Shown one piece after another: positions 35,012-44,157 of a stretch of 64,000 bases of DNA. The stretch is from Planctomycetaceae bacterium (GTDB lineage: Bacteria > Planctomycetota > Planctomycetia > Pirellulales > Pirellulaceae). The stretch's first letter is position 1. Each line of letters starts with the position of its first letter. Position numbers and translations under genes: made by a program. The notes beneath the pieces were generated by a model that was given only the letters and a program-made list of their open reading frames with translations, had not been told where the DNA came from and did not search any database. The stretch lies in NCBI GenBank assembly GCA_020638995.1, contig JACKHM010000001.1, forward strand, positions 372,001 to 436,000. The letters are read 5' to 3'.

Positions 35012-35779
35012 ATGCCAACCGTTCTAGCAATTGCTGCTCATCCCGATGACATTGAAATCTTCATGTCAGGAACATTCATGCTGCTCAAAGAGGCGGGCTA
35101 TGAACTTCATTACATGAATGTTGCCAACGGCTGCTGTGGAACGACGGAGTACGATCGAGATACAATCGCGAGAATTCGCCGTGACGAAGCGATCGCGGCG
35201 ACCGACTTGATCGGGGCTGTCTTTCACGAGCCGGTTTGTGATGACATGTCGATATTCTTCGACCAACCGACTCTGGCGAAGATCGCGTCCGTCATGCGAC
35301 TGGTCGCTCCCGAGATCGTGCTAACCCACGCGCCGGCCGACTATATGGAAGATCATATGAACGTCTGCCGGTTGGCAACTACGGCAGCCTTCACGCGCGG
35401 CATGCCCAATTTCGCTGTTGATCCACCGCGGGATCCGGTTGGCGGCAAGGTGACTGTCTATCACGCTCAACCCTTCTCGCACCGTGACCCGCTTCGTCAG
35501 CTGGTAACCCCCGACATGTTTGTCAATGTCACGGAAGTCGTCGATCAAAAAGTCGCAATGCTTGCCAAACATGTCAGCCAAAAGAAATGGCTGGACGAGA
35601 GCCAAGGTCACGATTCTTATTTACAGACGCTCCGCGACCTGGATGCCGAATGCGGTCGAATGTCTGGTGTATTTGAATACGCCGAGGGCTGGCGAAGACA
35701 CTTGCACTTGGGGTTTTGTGACGAAAGCGACGATCCGCTCCGAATGGCTTTGCACGACCGTGTGTTAATGGCAAACTAG
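35012..35779 (+). CDS. PIG-L/LmbE-family deacetylase
   Basis: The 255-residue protein has AHPDD (9-13) and a downstream HAPADYMEDHMN, the zinc-binding and catalytic set of N-acetylglucosamine deacetylase-like enzymes. These remove acetyl groups from amino-sugar conjugates. The specific substrate is unknown. No signal peptide is seen. It starts 57 bp after the ABC permease and may be in the same transcript. Confidence 0.88.
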   Translation: MPTVLAIAAHPDDIEIFMSGTFMLLKEAGYELHYMNVANGCCGTTEYDRDTIARIRRDEAIAATDLIGAVFHEPVCDDMSIFFDQPTLAKIASVMRLVAPEIVLTHAPADYMEDHMNVCRLATTAAFTRGMPNFAVDPPRDPVGGKVTVYHAQPFSHRDPLRQLVTPDMFVNVTEVVDQKVAMLAKHVSQKKWLDESQGHDSYLQTLRDLDAECGRMSGVFEYAEGWRRHLHLGFCDESDDPLRMALHDRVLMAN

Positions 35780-35887
35780 GAGAGAGTTAGTGACGAACGA
35801 CGAAATACCGGACGAATAATCGGAATTCAACGGTCGCCGTTTCGTTACCCACTGGGTAATTCGACATTCCCATTCCGCCCATCATTC

Positions 35888-37540
35888 ATGACCAATCCGA
35901 ATTTCGATTCACTGCTCGATCAGTTTCAACAAGCGATCCAGGATTGTCAGCAGCTGTATCTATCTAGCGCGAAGCTTTGCATTCAGCAGTGCCCCAACTT
36001 TTTGCCGGGCACCCCCGAGAGCTTTGTCCAATTGATGGACGACTTGCACAAGGGCCTTTTAATCAAAGTCTATGTGACGGTCGTCGAAGCAGATCAACGG
36101 TGGAGCCAGGAAGAGAAGCGATTCGGACGCGTGCTGTTTGACCACATTTGGCCAGGCGGAGTTCCTGGCGGGCAGCTGCGCGACGCGGCGGCACATGTTT
36201 TCCGTGAGGCAAAGAGTTTGAACTGGTCCAGCTTGGTTCGGCCCTTTGCCCAGATGCAGCCACTCCATGAACGCGGTCATCAGCTCGTAACGATCGTCGT
36301 CCGTTTGGCAAATCTCGTCGCCAAGGCCGATGGCGCCCCAAAACCCGGCGAACTGGCACGTCTTCAGGAAATACAGCAGGAATTGACGAGCTACTTGCAG
36401 CCCGAAGTCTCAACGGCCAGAACACGCCCTCGCACGAACATGCCGCAGAGCGCTCAAGCCGTGCAGACGATGCAACAAGAGACCAAGCAACTTCGTGAAC
36501 AGTACGACATCCACAGCGAAATCGAAGTCATCGGCGAACAGAAGAGTCAGGAAGAACATTTGGCCGAAGTCATGGAGCAGCTTGACGCGATGATTGGCTT
36601 GAACCAGGTCAAGCACGAAATTCGTACGCTGACCAACTTCCTCAGGATGCAGAGACAGCGTGAGGTTCAAGGATTGCCGACTACGAACCTCAGTCTTCAT
36701 CTGGTGTTCGGCGGCAACCCTGGCACGGGGAAGACGACGGTCGCGCGAATCGTCGGGCAACTTTACGGCTCGATGGGAGTACTTAGCAAAGGGCATCTCG
36801 TCGAAACCGATCGCTCGGGACTGGTCGCCGAATACGCTGGGCAAACGGGACCAAAAACAAACCAAAAAGTAGACGAAGCACTCGACGGTGTGCTTTTCGT
36901 CGACGAAGCCTACAGCCTTGTCGCCGAATCTGGGGACGACCCTTACGGACGTGAAGCCGTCCAAACCTTGCTGAAACGCATGGAGGACAATCGCGATCGG
37001 CTCGTGGTTGTATTAGCCGGCTATCCAGAGGAGATGGATCGTCTGATCCGCTCGAATCCGGGACTGTCTTCTCGCTTCAACACCAAATTGACATTCGAGG
37101 ATTACACGGCCGGGTCGCTGGGTCGTATCTTCGGCGGGATGTGCAAGGCAAATCACTATGTTGTCACACCGGAGGCCCAAGGCCGGCTACTCCTGGGATT
37201 CCAGTGGCTTTACGATCACCGCGACGAACACTTTGGAAACGGTCGGCTGGTTCGCAATGTTTTCGAGAACGCAATTCGACGATTGGCCAACCGGATCGCC
37301 GGCATCCCGACTTTGACGCGAGAGGTTTTGACGACCATCGAAGCGGAAGACCTCGTGTTAGAAGGTGTCCCGCACGAACACTGGGAACGGTTAAAGAACG
37401 GTACAGTTCAGTTCTCGATCACGTGCCAGGGATGCGACGAGACCACTCAGGTCCCTGGCCAGTACCTCGGTCGAAAAGTGCGATGCAAACGCTGCAGTGC
37501 GAGGTTTGTGGCCGAGTGGGGTGAGCCGAGGGCGATCTAG
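35888..37540 (+). CDS. CbbX/SpoVK-like AAA ATPase with C-terminal zinc ribbon
   Basis: The 550-residue protein has three parts. The N-terminal about 165 residues are helical with a TerB-like look (VVEADQRWSQEEKRFGRVLF, VAKADGAPKPGELARL). A linker leads to a CbbX-like AAA core at about 230-500 with IGLNQVKHEIRTL, Walker A GNPGTGKTT (near 278-286), Walker B GVLFVDEAY and the arginine-finger region NPGLSSRF. The C-terminal about 40 residues form a zinc ribbon (CQGC...CKRCSARF). CbbX-type ATPases remodel protein complexes. There is no RuBisCO gene nearby, so the target is unknown. Confidence 0.85.
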   Translation: MTNPNFDSLLDQFQQAIQDCQQLYLSSAKLCIQQCPNFLPGTPESFVQLMDDLHKGLLIKVYVTVVEADQRWSQEEKRFGRVLFDHIWPGGVPGGQLRDAAAHVFREAKSLNWSSLVRPFAQMQPLHERGHQLVTIVVRLANLVAKADGAPKPGELARLQEIQQELTSYLQPEVSTARTRPRTNMPQSAQAVQTMQQETKQLREQYDIHSEIEVIGEQKSQEEHLAEVMEQLDAMIGLNQVKHEIRTLTNFLRMQRQREVQGLPTTNLSLHLVFGGNPGTGKTTVARIVGQLYGSMGVLSKGHLVETDRSGLVAEYAGQTGPKTNQKVDEALDGVLFVDEAYSLVAESGDDPYGREAVQTLLKRMEDNRDRLVVVLAGYPEEMDRLIRSNPGLSSRFNTKLTFEDYTAGSLGRIFGGMCKANHYVVTPEAQGRLLLGFQWLYDHRDEHFGNGRLVRNVFENAIRRLANRIAGIPTLTREVLTTIEAEDLVLEGVPHEHWERLKNGTVQFSITCQGCDETTQVPGQYLGRKVRCKRCSARFVAEWGEPRAI

Positions 37541-37663
37541 CACTGTTCATCGGCTGTAGTGCTGAGTAGACTGGGCACTCCCCGCCGGAAGCCGTAAGTT
37601 CCGACTGACTTCCCCAATCCCGGCCCGAAATGACCAATCACTCCGCAGACAAGAGATAAACTC

Positions 37664-38314
37664 ATGCACGGATCATCCGCCGCCAATTTTCCACTGATTA
37701 TCATTTCGATCCTGTCAACCGCCGTGTTTTGGGGCACCTATGGGCCCTTCCTGCAGTGGGGGCACGGCGAAATGGGCAGTGGTCGGATGCGACCATTCAT
37801 ATGTGTCGGCATCGCCTATTTGATGGTCGCTGTGGTCGGGCCGATCTTGGTCATCGCGGTCTTCGGGATGGAAAAAGGCGAAGGTCTGTTCCATGGTTGG
37901 ACTATGTCCGGGATCTGGTGGAGCTTTATCGCTGGTGTCGTAGGAGCGCTCGGTGCGTTAGGAATGCTGCTGGCATTTAATTTCGGGGGAAAGCCGCATT
38001 ATGTGCCGCCGTTGATTTTCGGTTTGGCTCCGGTTGTCAATGCCTTCTTCACAATCTCGATGAACCCACAGCTACGTGAACAGTTGGGCCAAAACGTCTT
38101 GCGCAGTAGCTTTTTCGGAGCCGGACTTTTGATGGTTGCCGTCGGGGCAGTTACCGTGCTGGTCGCTGCTCCCAAAGGTGGTCCACCCAAGCATGCCCCC
38201 GCACCAGAGGTCTCAGAAGTGGAAGCGGAGAGTGCAGTTGAGGAAGAGACGCCGCAGCCTGCTGACGACAATTCAAACGAAGATTCCGATCAACAAGAGA
38301 AGTCGGAAGAGTGA
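37664..38314 (+). CDS. Membrane protein with five helices and acidic tail
   Basis: The 216-residue protein has hydrophobic helices at about 8-30, 46-70, 83-108, 112-135 and 150-172, then an acidic cytoplasmic-type tail of about 40 residues (EVEAESAVEEETPQ...QQEKSEE). The repeated Gly-rich helices and FGLAPVVNAFF resemble half of an EamA/GRP-type transporter, but no named family is certain. Its stop overlaps the start of the next gene (GTGA). Confidence 0.7.
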   Translation: MHGSSAANFPLIIISILSTAVFWGTYGPFLQWGHGEMGSGRMRPFICVGIAYLMVAVVGPILVIAVFGMEKGEGLFHGWTMSGIWWSFIAGVVGALGALGMLLAFNFGGKPHYVPPLIFGLAPVVNAFFTISMNPQLREQLGQNVLRSSFFGAGLLMVAVGAVTVLVAAPKGGPPKHAPAPEVSEVEAESAVEEETPQPADDNSNEDSDQQEKSEE

Positions 38315-38676
38315 CCGGAAGAGGTGCCACGTTGACAAAGTCAGCCGATGACTTAATGCAGCGCGTCGACACTCTGTTGAGTCATGTGTGGATGGTGCGA
38401 ACCTTCTTAAAGCACTCGGAGGAGGCGGAAGAGGACGACGAGTTGTGTGAGGTGCATCGTGCACTCTACGACTATATGTTGGCGTTGGGCGGACCGCTCA
38501 AAGCTGGAGACGCAGAAGCATATCTCAAGCAAGCCAAGAAGAAGTATGCGAAGCTGCAAAACGCCACCGAGTTGTTTCTCGATATCCAGCCAGAGATCTC
38601 TTCGCACACCAACTTTCGAATGGCCGCCGCGTCGCTCAAGAGCGCCGTCGATGAAATTGGGCAATGGCTCGCCTGA
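38311..38676 (+). CDS. Conserved hypothetical, helical protein
   Basis: The 121-residue all-helical protein starts at GTG 38311, overlapping the previous stop by 4 bp; TTG 38332 or ATG 38356 are alternatives. It contains MQRVDTLLSHVWMVRTFLKH, LCEVHRALYDYMLALG and AYLKQAKKKYAKLQN. No signal peptide, membrane segment or catalytic motif is seen. Overlap implies translational coupling to the membrane protein. Confidence 0.65.
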   Translation: MTGRGATLTKSADDLMQRVDTLLSHVWMVRTFLKHSEEAEEDDELCEVHRALYDYMLALGGPLKAGDAEAYLKQAKKKYAKLQNATELFLDIQPEISSHTNFRMAAASLKSAVDEIGQWLA

Positions 38677-38686
38677 AGCGGCGGAG

Positions 38687-39373
38687 TTACGTCCCGCGTG
38701 TGAATCCATACAGTTCGATGTGACGGCGGGCACAAAATCGATAGCCATGCTTCGCGCAGTATTCCTTCAGCCAGGCTCCTGTCTGTTCGAGTCGCTCGCA
38801 GTCTGTCCCTTGCGGCATCAACATTACGCGGTCCTGTTTGATCTCAGGCAACCCATCCAGGTACTGTTCGAGTTCGTCGCAGTCCGCTGGCTGATCCACA
38901 ACGAATTTGAGCTGGTATCGATACTCGTCCACCAGCCTTCGCATGACATCCGGGACGTGACGAGATCGTTCATGCCGATCGTGCCACTTCGCATCCAGTT
39001 CGACCGAAGGCGTCGAATTCGCTAGTTTCGGGCTGACTGACATCAAATCGCACTCCACCGGCAAGTACAGCGTTCCGGCTGTTTCAATGGTGATGTGACA
39101 GTTCATATCACGAAGTCCGCCGCACAAGGGGATTAACTCTGCGAACAGCATCGGTTCGCCGCCGGTCACGACAACGTGAGAACAGTTAAGCTTTGCGACC
39201 TGATGAAGTATCTCATCTATTTCAAGATCATCGCCTTCCGGACGCCACGACGTGAACGGCGTATCGCAGTACCAGCACCGCAAGTTGCAGCCTGAGGTGC
39301 GCACAAAGATGCTTTCCGTACCAGTTAGAAAACCTTCGCCTTGAACGGACTTGTAGATTTCGGCGATTCGCAT
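38687..39373 (-). CDS. queE: 7-carboxy-7-deazaguanine synthase QueE
   Basis: The 228-residue radical-SAM enzyme has CNLRCWYC (29-36), the CX3CX2C iron-sulfur site, preceded by MRIAEIYKSVQGEG and FVRTSG as in QueE. VVVTGGEPM, the GGEP SAM-binding motif, and SPKLANSTP follow. It makes 7-carboxy-7-deazaguanine from 6-carboxytetrahydropterin in the queuosine pathway. ATG 39373 is chosen by family alignment; an upstream in-frame start would add 25 unrelated residues. It is divergent to queF across 160 bp. Confidence 0.92.
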   Translation of the reverse strand: MRIAEIYKSVQGEGFLTGTESIFVRTSGCNLRCWYCDTPFTSWRPEGDDLEIDEILHQVAKLNCSHVVVTGGEPMLFAELIPLCGGLRDMNCHITIETAGTLYLPVECDLMSVSPKLANSTPSVELDAKWHDRHERSRHVPDVMRRLVDEYRYQLKFVVDQPADCDELEQYLDGLPEIKQDRVMLMPQGTDCERLEQTGAWLKEYCAKHGYRFCARRHIELYGFTRGT

Positions 39374-39533
39374 GGGGAGAGAGCAAGGCTCGGCAACGGA
39401 GAACAGAGGGAAACATTTGAAGAATAAAGCGTACCGCAAATCAGGCAAGGCCGCTGATCGCAGACCTTGGCGGATCGAGGACCATTGACGATACTCTGAG
39501 CTGCCCGTTTGTCACTAGTAGCGGAGTGTTGCC

Positions 39534-39893
39534 GTGTCCGAAGAGCGTCGATCAATCCTGGAAACATTCGAGAATCCGCACCCCAACCGCGACTATAGTA
39601 TCGAAATTGTTGCTCCGGAGTTTACTTCCGTCTGCCCCATCACGGGGCAGCCCGATTTCGCCACGCTGACGCTCACCTACACTGCTGATGCAAAGTGCGT
39701 GGAATTGAAGAGCTATAAGATGTATTTGCAGAACTTTCGGCAGGCCGGAATTTTTTACGAAGACGTCACAAATTGCATACTCGATGACTTGGTGAGCGTC
39801 CTCGCGCCCCGGGCCATGAAGTTGGTTGCGTCCTTCACGCCGCGCGGCGGGATTTCATCGACAATCACCGCAGTCCACGAGGCGAACCGCTAG
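39534..39893 (+). CDS. queF: NADPH-dependent 7-cyano-7-deazaguanine reductase QueF
   Basis: The 119-residue enzyme is of the short (YkvM) type. It has the catalytic Cys34 in SVCPITGQPDF with Asp41, and the substrate/NADPH motif ELKSYKMYLQNFRQ (57-70). It reduces preQ0 to preQ1 for queuosine tRNA modification. The start is GTG 39534. Its 3-prime end overlaps the convergent DUF1559 gene by 4 bp. No preQ1 riboswitch was recognised in the 160-bp gap to queE. Confidence 0.92.
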   Translation: MSEERRSILETFENPHPNRDYSIEIVAPEFTSVCPITGQPDFATLTLTYTADAKCVELKSYKMYLQNFRQAGIFYEDVTNCILDDLVSVLAPRAMKLVASFTPRGGISSTITAVHEANR

Positions 39894-40903
39894 TCCAGTT
39901 CGCCGTCATCCCTCGCCCCGCAACGATTGTATACGGCGCGATCCATGTTACAGCTCACAAAGTGAATGCTGCCGTCACCCAATGCGTGGTTCGCGCCGCC
40001 GGAGTGCAAGCTACTGGTCGCCACGGCTGAAACTGATGCGGATTCGTAGCAACTCGGCCCGTTTGGCGGATTAATGGCCTGAAAGCTGGAGTAATGCGTC
40101 AGACCGTGATGGAGATAGCTGCCCTGACGGTCCGTGCCATTGTTGTGGTAGCGACCATCGACGTGATGTTCTGAACACGGATCAGCAACCGGAAACGTGG
40201 GCAGTTGGGGAAGGCGTTTCACGGAGCCCACGGCGGCAAATCCAACAAAAGCTGTGGGATTCGAACTTGTGAGCGCGACTTCGCTCATCAAATAGACATT
40301 CGACACACCGTCGCGAGCATCATCAAACCGCAAACCGCGAAGTGCTTGAAACATCCCGTTGTTGACGGTCTCTTCAGCATCGATGTCCGTGCCAGTGGAT
40401 GCCTTGTAGCTGAGCGGTGCAAATTCCCCAGATGTTCCCAGACCAAACACGTCGGTGGTGCTCATGACCGGTCGAGTGGCTGACACGGAAGGACATACAT
40501 ACGTCGAAACGCGAAGGCCTGTTCGCCCAATTCCCAATGTCGCGTAAAAGGTATCCGAATCGAGCATTGCCGGTCCACCCGCGCGGCGCGACAGCCCGTC
40601 GAAGTCCGCAAACAGTGCTTGCTGCTCGACAAACGGCAAAAGATGCACGCACCAGCTCAACGCTCCTTCCGCCTGAGTTGGTCCGATGTAAAGCGGGGGC
40701 AAACTACGATAGGTGTCGTGATAATTGTGCAACCCCAAGGCAAGCTGCTTGAGGCTGTTCGCACAACTCATTCGCTTCGCGGCCAGGCGACTGGATTGAA
40801 CCGCAGGTAAGAGCAACGCAATCAGCACACCGATGATCGTGATCACGACCAAAAGTTCGACCAATGTAAAGGCACAGAACTTTCCGCGGGAACTGTTGTT
40901 CAT
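39890..40903 (-). CDS. DUF1559 prepilin-like protein
   Basis: The 337-residue protein has the type IV prepilin-like opening AFTLVELLVVITIIGVLIAL, the DUF1559 body (CANSLKQLALGLHNYHDTY), and the C-terminal H-X9-DG motif (HSGGANHALGDGSIHFV). It should be cleaved by prepilin peptidase and exposed as a pseudopilin-type surface protein. The family is strongly expanded in planctomycetes, with unknown roles. The 3-prime ends of this gene and queF overlap by 4 bp. Confidence 0.93.
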   Translation of the reverse strand: MNNSSRGKFCAFTLVELLVVITIIGVLIALLLPAVQSSRLAAKRMSCANSLKQLALGLHNYHDTYRSLPPLYIGPTQAEGALSWCVHLLPFVEQQALFADFDGLSRRAGGPAMLDSDTFYATLGIGRTGLRVSTYVCPSVSATRPVMSTTDVFGLGTSGEFAPLSYKASTGTDIDAEETVNNGMFQALRGLRFDDARDGVSNVYLMSEVALTSSNPTAFVGFAAVGSVKRLPQLPTFPVADPCSEHHVDGRYHNNGTDRQGSYLHHGLTHYSSFQAINPPNGPSCYESASVSAVATSSLHSGGANHALGDGSIHFVSCNMDRAVYNRCGARDDGELD

Positions 40904-40939
40904 TCACCCACTGAATGGCTTCGGCAACCGAGAAGAGGC

Positions 40940-41413
40940 TTAATAAACAATACGATCGGATCGTTCGAGCCAACGCTTGAACAAGTCGCGACACTCAGCA
41001 GACAACACGTCGCCCACCAATGCAACCTTGCTGCCACCGATTTTCAGTACGTCGGCAGCAGGAACTTGCAATTCGTTGAAGCCTGCGGCGTCGGCATCGG
41101 CAATGGACGCCCCGAAATAAACGGTTTCGACTCGAGCCCAATGCAACGCGGCCATGCACATCGGACAAGGCTCACAAGTGGTCGCAACTATGCAACCTTC
41201 AAGGTGGATTTGTCCTGTGGTTTTGCAGCCCAAACGCAAGGCATTAATCTCCGCATGAGCCGTAATGTCCGTTGTTGCGACAACAGTATTGTGCGAGATG
41301 GCAAGGACATCGTCACCGCGAGCGATCGTACAACCAAAAGGACTCTGCCCAGCATCGATGCCTTCGATTGCCTTTTTGATTGCAAGCCGCATCAATTCAA
41401 CGGGCTCAATCAT
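40940..41413 (-). CDS. Nucleoside/guanine deaminase of the CDA fold
   Basis: The 157-residue zinc deaminase has HAE (53-55) and PCPMC (82-86), with Cys83 and Cys86 as zinc ligands and Glu55 as proton shuttle. FGASIADADAAGF and RDLFKRWL resemble guanine deaminases rather than tRNA adenosine deaminase, so guanine or a related base is the likely substrate. Its ATG overlaps the aminotransferase stop (ATGA). Confidence 0.85.
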   Translation of the reverse strand: MIEPVELMRLAIKKAIEGIDAGQSPFGCTIARGDDVLAISHNTVVATTDITAHAEINALRLGCKTTGQIHLEGCIVATTCEPCPMCMAALHWARVETVYFGASIADADAAGFNELQVPAADVLKIGGSKVALVGDVLSAECRDLFKRWLERSDRIVY

Positions 41414-42783
41414 CGCAGTTTCAAACGCAAACTCGCCAAGATACCGTGCATCGCTTCCAAGTACTCACGTAACTCGTCCGGTGCCATCGTAAGCGGAGGA
41501 CTGATGCGGATTACCTTTCCGGCAAGTGGACCTAGCAAGTGAATTGCATGCCCTTGGTGATCGCCCAAGTAACAAGCCTCGACAACCGCGTTAGCAACTT
41601 CTTCGGGCTCGTGAGACCCGCATGCCGCACACTCAATGCCCCAGACACATCCCTCGCCACGCACCTGGGCGATGACGCCAGTCGATTTCAGTCGCAGCAA
41701 TCCTTCCTCGATGATCGGAGCCAGAGCTTGTCCGCGCGCGATAACGTCTGTTTCCTCAAACTCGTCAAGCGTTGCCAATACCGCGGCGCATGACAGCGGG
41801 TTCGCACTCCATGTGTCAGACCCCTCGCCGTAATGCAACGCTTGAAACACGTCCGCGCGACCAACCGCAGCAGCAACCGGCACACCGTTTCCGAGTCCTT
41901 TCCCCAGACAAACGATATCCGGTTCAACGCCGTAGTGCGTATAAGCATACATAGGTCCCGTGCGGCCGAAGTTCGCTTGAATCTCGTCGAGGACGAATAG
42001 AGCACCATGGTCGCGGCAGAACCGTTGCAGCAACTGCAAATACTCCGGCTGCGGATGATACGAACCACCGCCGCCAAGGTACGGTTCCGTGATCAGGCAA
42101 CTCAGGCGGTCGCCTACTTCGCCACTCAGCTTTTTGAGCTCCTGTTCGTAGGGCTCCAGATCGATCGGTTGTTTGCGAAGCTCGACATCGGCACACTCGA
42201 CTTTTGGAAAGCTTACAAAGCGCACTCGCGGATCGCGTTCCTTATCCGTCTCGCTTCCAGTAACAGCGCCGGCCAAACCTTTTTTTCCATGAAAGCCGCC
42301 GCGTGTTGCAACGATGACATCTCGCTTTTTGTCGTGGGCCAAGCAAGCCCAGAGAGCCTTTTGCACGGCTTCGCTGCCGCTGGCAGCCCACAGAACTTGT
42401 TCCATGCGACTGCCGCCTGAAGCAGCCTGCATATTCTTGAGCAAACGCTCGTTAGCTTGTACTTCAAGACTATTAGCCGCGTTGTAAGCTGTCAGCGGAG
42501 CTGCCGGCGTATACGCTTGGCTTTCATCGAGCTTCGACACGCCCAGATAATCCAAAACGCGTTTCCACCAGCGCGTTGGGTTGTGCCCAAGATTTGCGAC
42601 CAAGACGCCTGAGCTGAAATCGGCGAGCTTTCGCCCCTCGGGTGTCCAGTGATAACTGCCTGCGCTCTTGTCGAGCAGGGCCAAGGACGGCGTGTATGTC
42701 CGCAGAGCCAGTGGTTCGGTTTGTGCGACTCGCTGGCGGAGGTCGTTCGATTGCTCCTCGCCAGGATGTTGGATGAATGTCAT
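41410..42783 (-). CDS. Class III aminotransferase, PLP-dependent
   Basis: The 457-residue enzyme has the class III pattern: GVLVANLGHNP, AASGSEAVQKALWAC, LFVLDEIQANFGRTG and the PLP lysine in CLGKGLGNGVPVAA. It should transfer an amino group between an omega- or alpha-amino donor and a keto acid; the substrate is not clear. It is coupled to the downstream deaminase. A CAGTAGT tandem repeat and a C-run lie just before its start. Confidence 0.88.
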   Translation of the reverse strand: MTFIQHPGEEQSNDLRQRVAQTEPLALRTYTPSLALLDKSAGSYHWTPEGRKLADFSSGVLVANLGHNPTRWWKRVLDYLGVSKLDESQAYTPAAPLTAYNAANSLEVQANERLLKNMQAASGGSRMEQVLWAASGSEAVQKALWACLAHDKKRDVIVATRGGFHGKKGLAGAVTGSETDKERDPRVRFVSFPKVECADVELRKQPIDLEPYEQELKKLSGEVGDRLSCLITEPYLGGGGSYHPQPEYLQLLQRFCRDHGALFVLDEIQANFGRTGPMYAYTHYGVEPDIVCLGKGLGNGVPVAAAVGRADVFQALHYGEGSDTWSANPLSCAAVLATLDEFEETDVIARGQALAPIIEEGLLRLKSTGVIAQVRGEGCVWGIECAACGSHEPEEVANAVVEACYLGDHQGHAIHLLGPLAGKVIRISPPLTMAPDELREYLEAMHGILASLRLKLR

Positions 42784-42798
42784 TTGGGGGGGGGAGTC

Positions 42799-42843
42799 CA
42801 GTAGTCAGTAGTCAGTAGTCAGTAGTCAGGTGATTCTGACTAC
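42799..42843. repeat. CAGTAGT tandem repeat with overlapping hairpin
   Basis: Four perfect CAGTAGT units (42799-42826) run into a perfect hairpin, GTAGTCAG-GTGATT-CTGACTAC (42822-42843). The tract is between the Gfo/Idh stop and the aminotransferase start, with a 9-G run at 42786-42794 beside it. It may vary in length by slippage. Confidence 0.75.
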
Positions 42844-42858
42844 GAAGGCGTTAATTCG

Positions 42859-44157
42859 CTACACTTTCGGCGAGTACAAAACATCGGGCTCGCTTACACC
42901 CGGTTTGTAGAGAGCTAAACCGCCGGCTGTATCATTAACTTTAACCACGCAGTCCGGGCTTCCGGCAACGTGCGCGGCAAGGATCGCTTCCATCGCTTGG
43001 ACGGCGGCGACGACTTGGCGGTCGGCTGACACGTCGTTGTAGTGATAGGTTCGCATCTCTGCGACGCGATCGTTACGCGACGCTTTCGGGCCACCGTGTT
43101 CGACATATCCAATCTCTCTTACGAAACGCTCCAAGACCTCGATGCCATATCCGCGCTGGGTGCGGGCACCAAAAGGTTCTACGAACGTGCCGTTGTAGTG
43201 ATTGTTGATCGAGTTCTTGATTTCAAACGGCGTCTTGCCTTCCACGGTACACTCGACTCCACGCTTGCGGCTGTGGCCGTTCCAAACGCCATTGTCGAAA
43301 CGAAACTGCACCTCTTGCTCGACATAACCGGGAAAATTATCAGGCGTCACCCAACTCGTATGGATATCAAAGGCTGCCTCTCGACCGTCGTCATACTCGT
43401 AGACCAATCGAAGTTGAGTTGAATCCCAAGTGGGGCCGTCTTTCGGACCGACGATCCCGCGCTGGCCGCTACACGAAACTCGTTTCAGGCTGCCGCCAAA
43501 CGTGAAATCGATGAGCTTGATGTAGTGTACGGCGACATACGTTCCGGGGTTACGTCCGGTGATCCACTCTGAAAACTGCGAGCCAGATATCAACTTTGGC
43601 TCCAGTAGCGAACAGTAGCCGTTGTTCACATGGAGCAGGATTTCGTCGTGGACCAGCGTTCTCAGCTTTTTGTGATCGGGGTCGAATAACTTGTGATAGA
43701 CGACCTTCGCGAGCACGTTCTGTTCACAGGCGATGCGATCAAGTTCGTCAAGCTCCGCCAATGTCAGCACGGAAGGTTTCTCGATCAGTACGTGTTTACC
43801 GGCCTCGAGCGAAGTCTTTGCCGCCGAAAAATGCCGGTCATCAGGAGTCGCAACACAAACGAAGTCGACGCCAACTTCCAGTAATTGATCGATTGATTTG
43901 GGTTCGACAAAGCTCTGAAAATCACCGATCTTTCCCTTCGAGCCAGATCGATAAGCATCCGCCCGGCCACCCGTACGGCTGGCAACGGCAGCAAGGTCAA
44001 CTTCACAAACACCAAATCTTCGATCATATAACCCGTCGCGAAACGCATTCTCGAAGAACGGACGATAGGTCTCGTCGAAGATCATTCCCATGCCGACCAT
44101 GCCGCCGCGTAGGCGTGGGCAGTCGGCTAACGTAGCGGTATTCGTTGATGCATTCAT
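42859..44157 (-). CDS. Gfo/Idh/MocA-family oxidoreductase
   Basis: The 432-residue protein has a Rossmann start (RGGMVGMGMIFDETYRPFF), DFVCVATPDDRHFSAA, GKHVLIEKPSVLTL (the EKP motif) and KVVYHKLFDPDH in the catalytic region. A C-terminal sugar-binding-type domain follows. It should oxidise or reduce a sugar or inositol derivative with NAD(P). No Tat signal is seen. GTG 44163 is an alternative start two codons upstream. Confidence 0.88.
   Translation of the reverse strand: MNASTNTATLADCPRLRGGMVGMGMIFDETYRPFFENAFRDGLYDRRFGVCEVDLAAVASRTGGRADAYRSGSKGKIGDFQSFVEPKSIDQLLEVGVDFVCVATPDDRHFSAAKTSLEAGKHVLIEKPSVLTLAELDELDRIACEQNVLAKVVYHKLFDPDHKKLRTLVHDEILLHVNNGYCSLLEPKLISGSQFSEWITGRNPGTYVAVHYIKLIDFTFGGSLKRVSCSGQRGIVGPKDGPTWDSTQLRLVYEYDDGREAAFDIHTSWVTPDNFPGYVEQEVQFRFDNGVWNGHSRKRGVECTVEGKTPFEIKNSINNHYNGTFVEPFGARTQRGYGIEVLERFVREIGYVEHGGPKASRNDRVAEMRTYHYNDVSADRQVVAAVQAMEAILAAHVAGSPDCVVKVNDTAGGLALYKPGVSEPDVLYSPKV

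Noticed and set aside
39374..39533. A preQ1 riboswitch between queE and queF
   Set aside because: No short pseudoknot-type aptamer sequence could be recognised in the 160-bp gap.
42799..42830. CRISPR-like direct repeats
   Set aside because: The units are only 7 bp with no spacers, so this is a simple tandem repeat.
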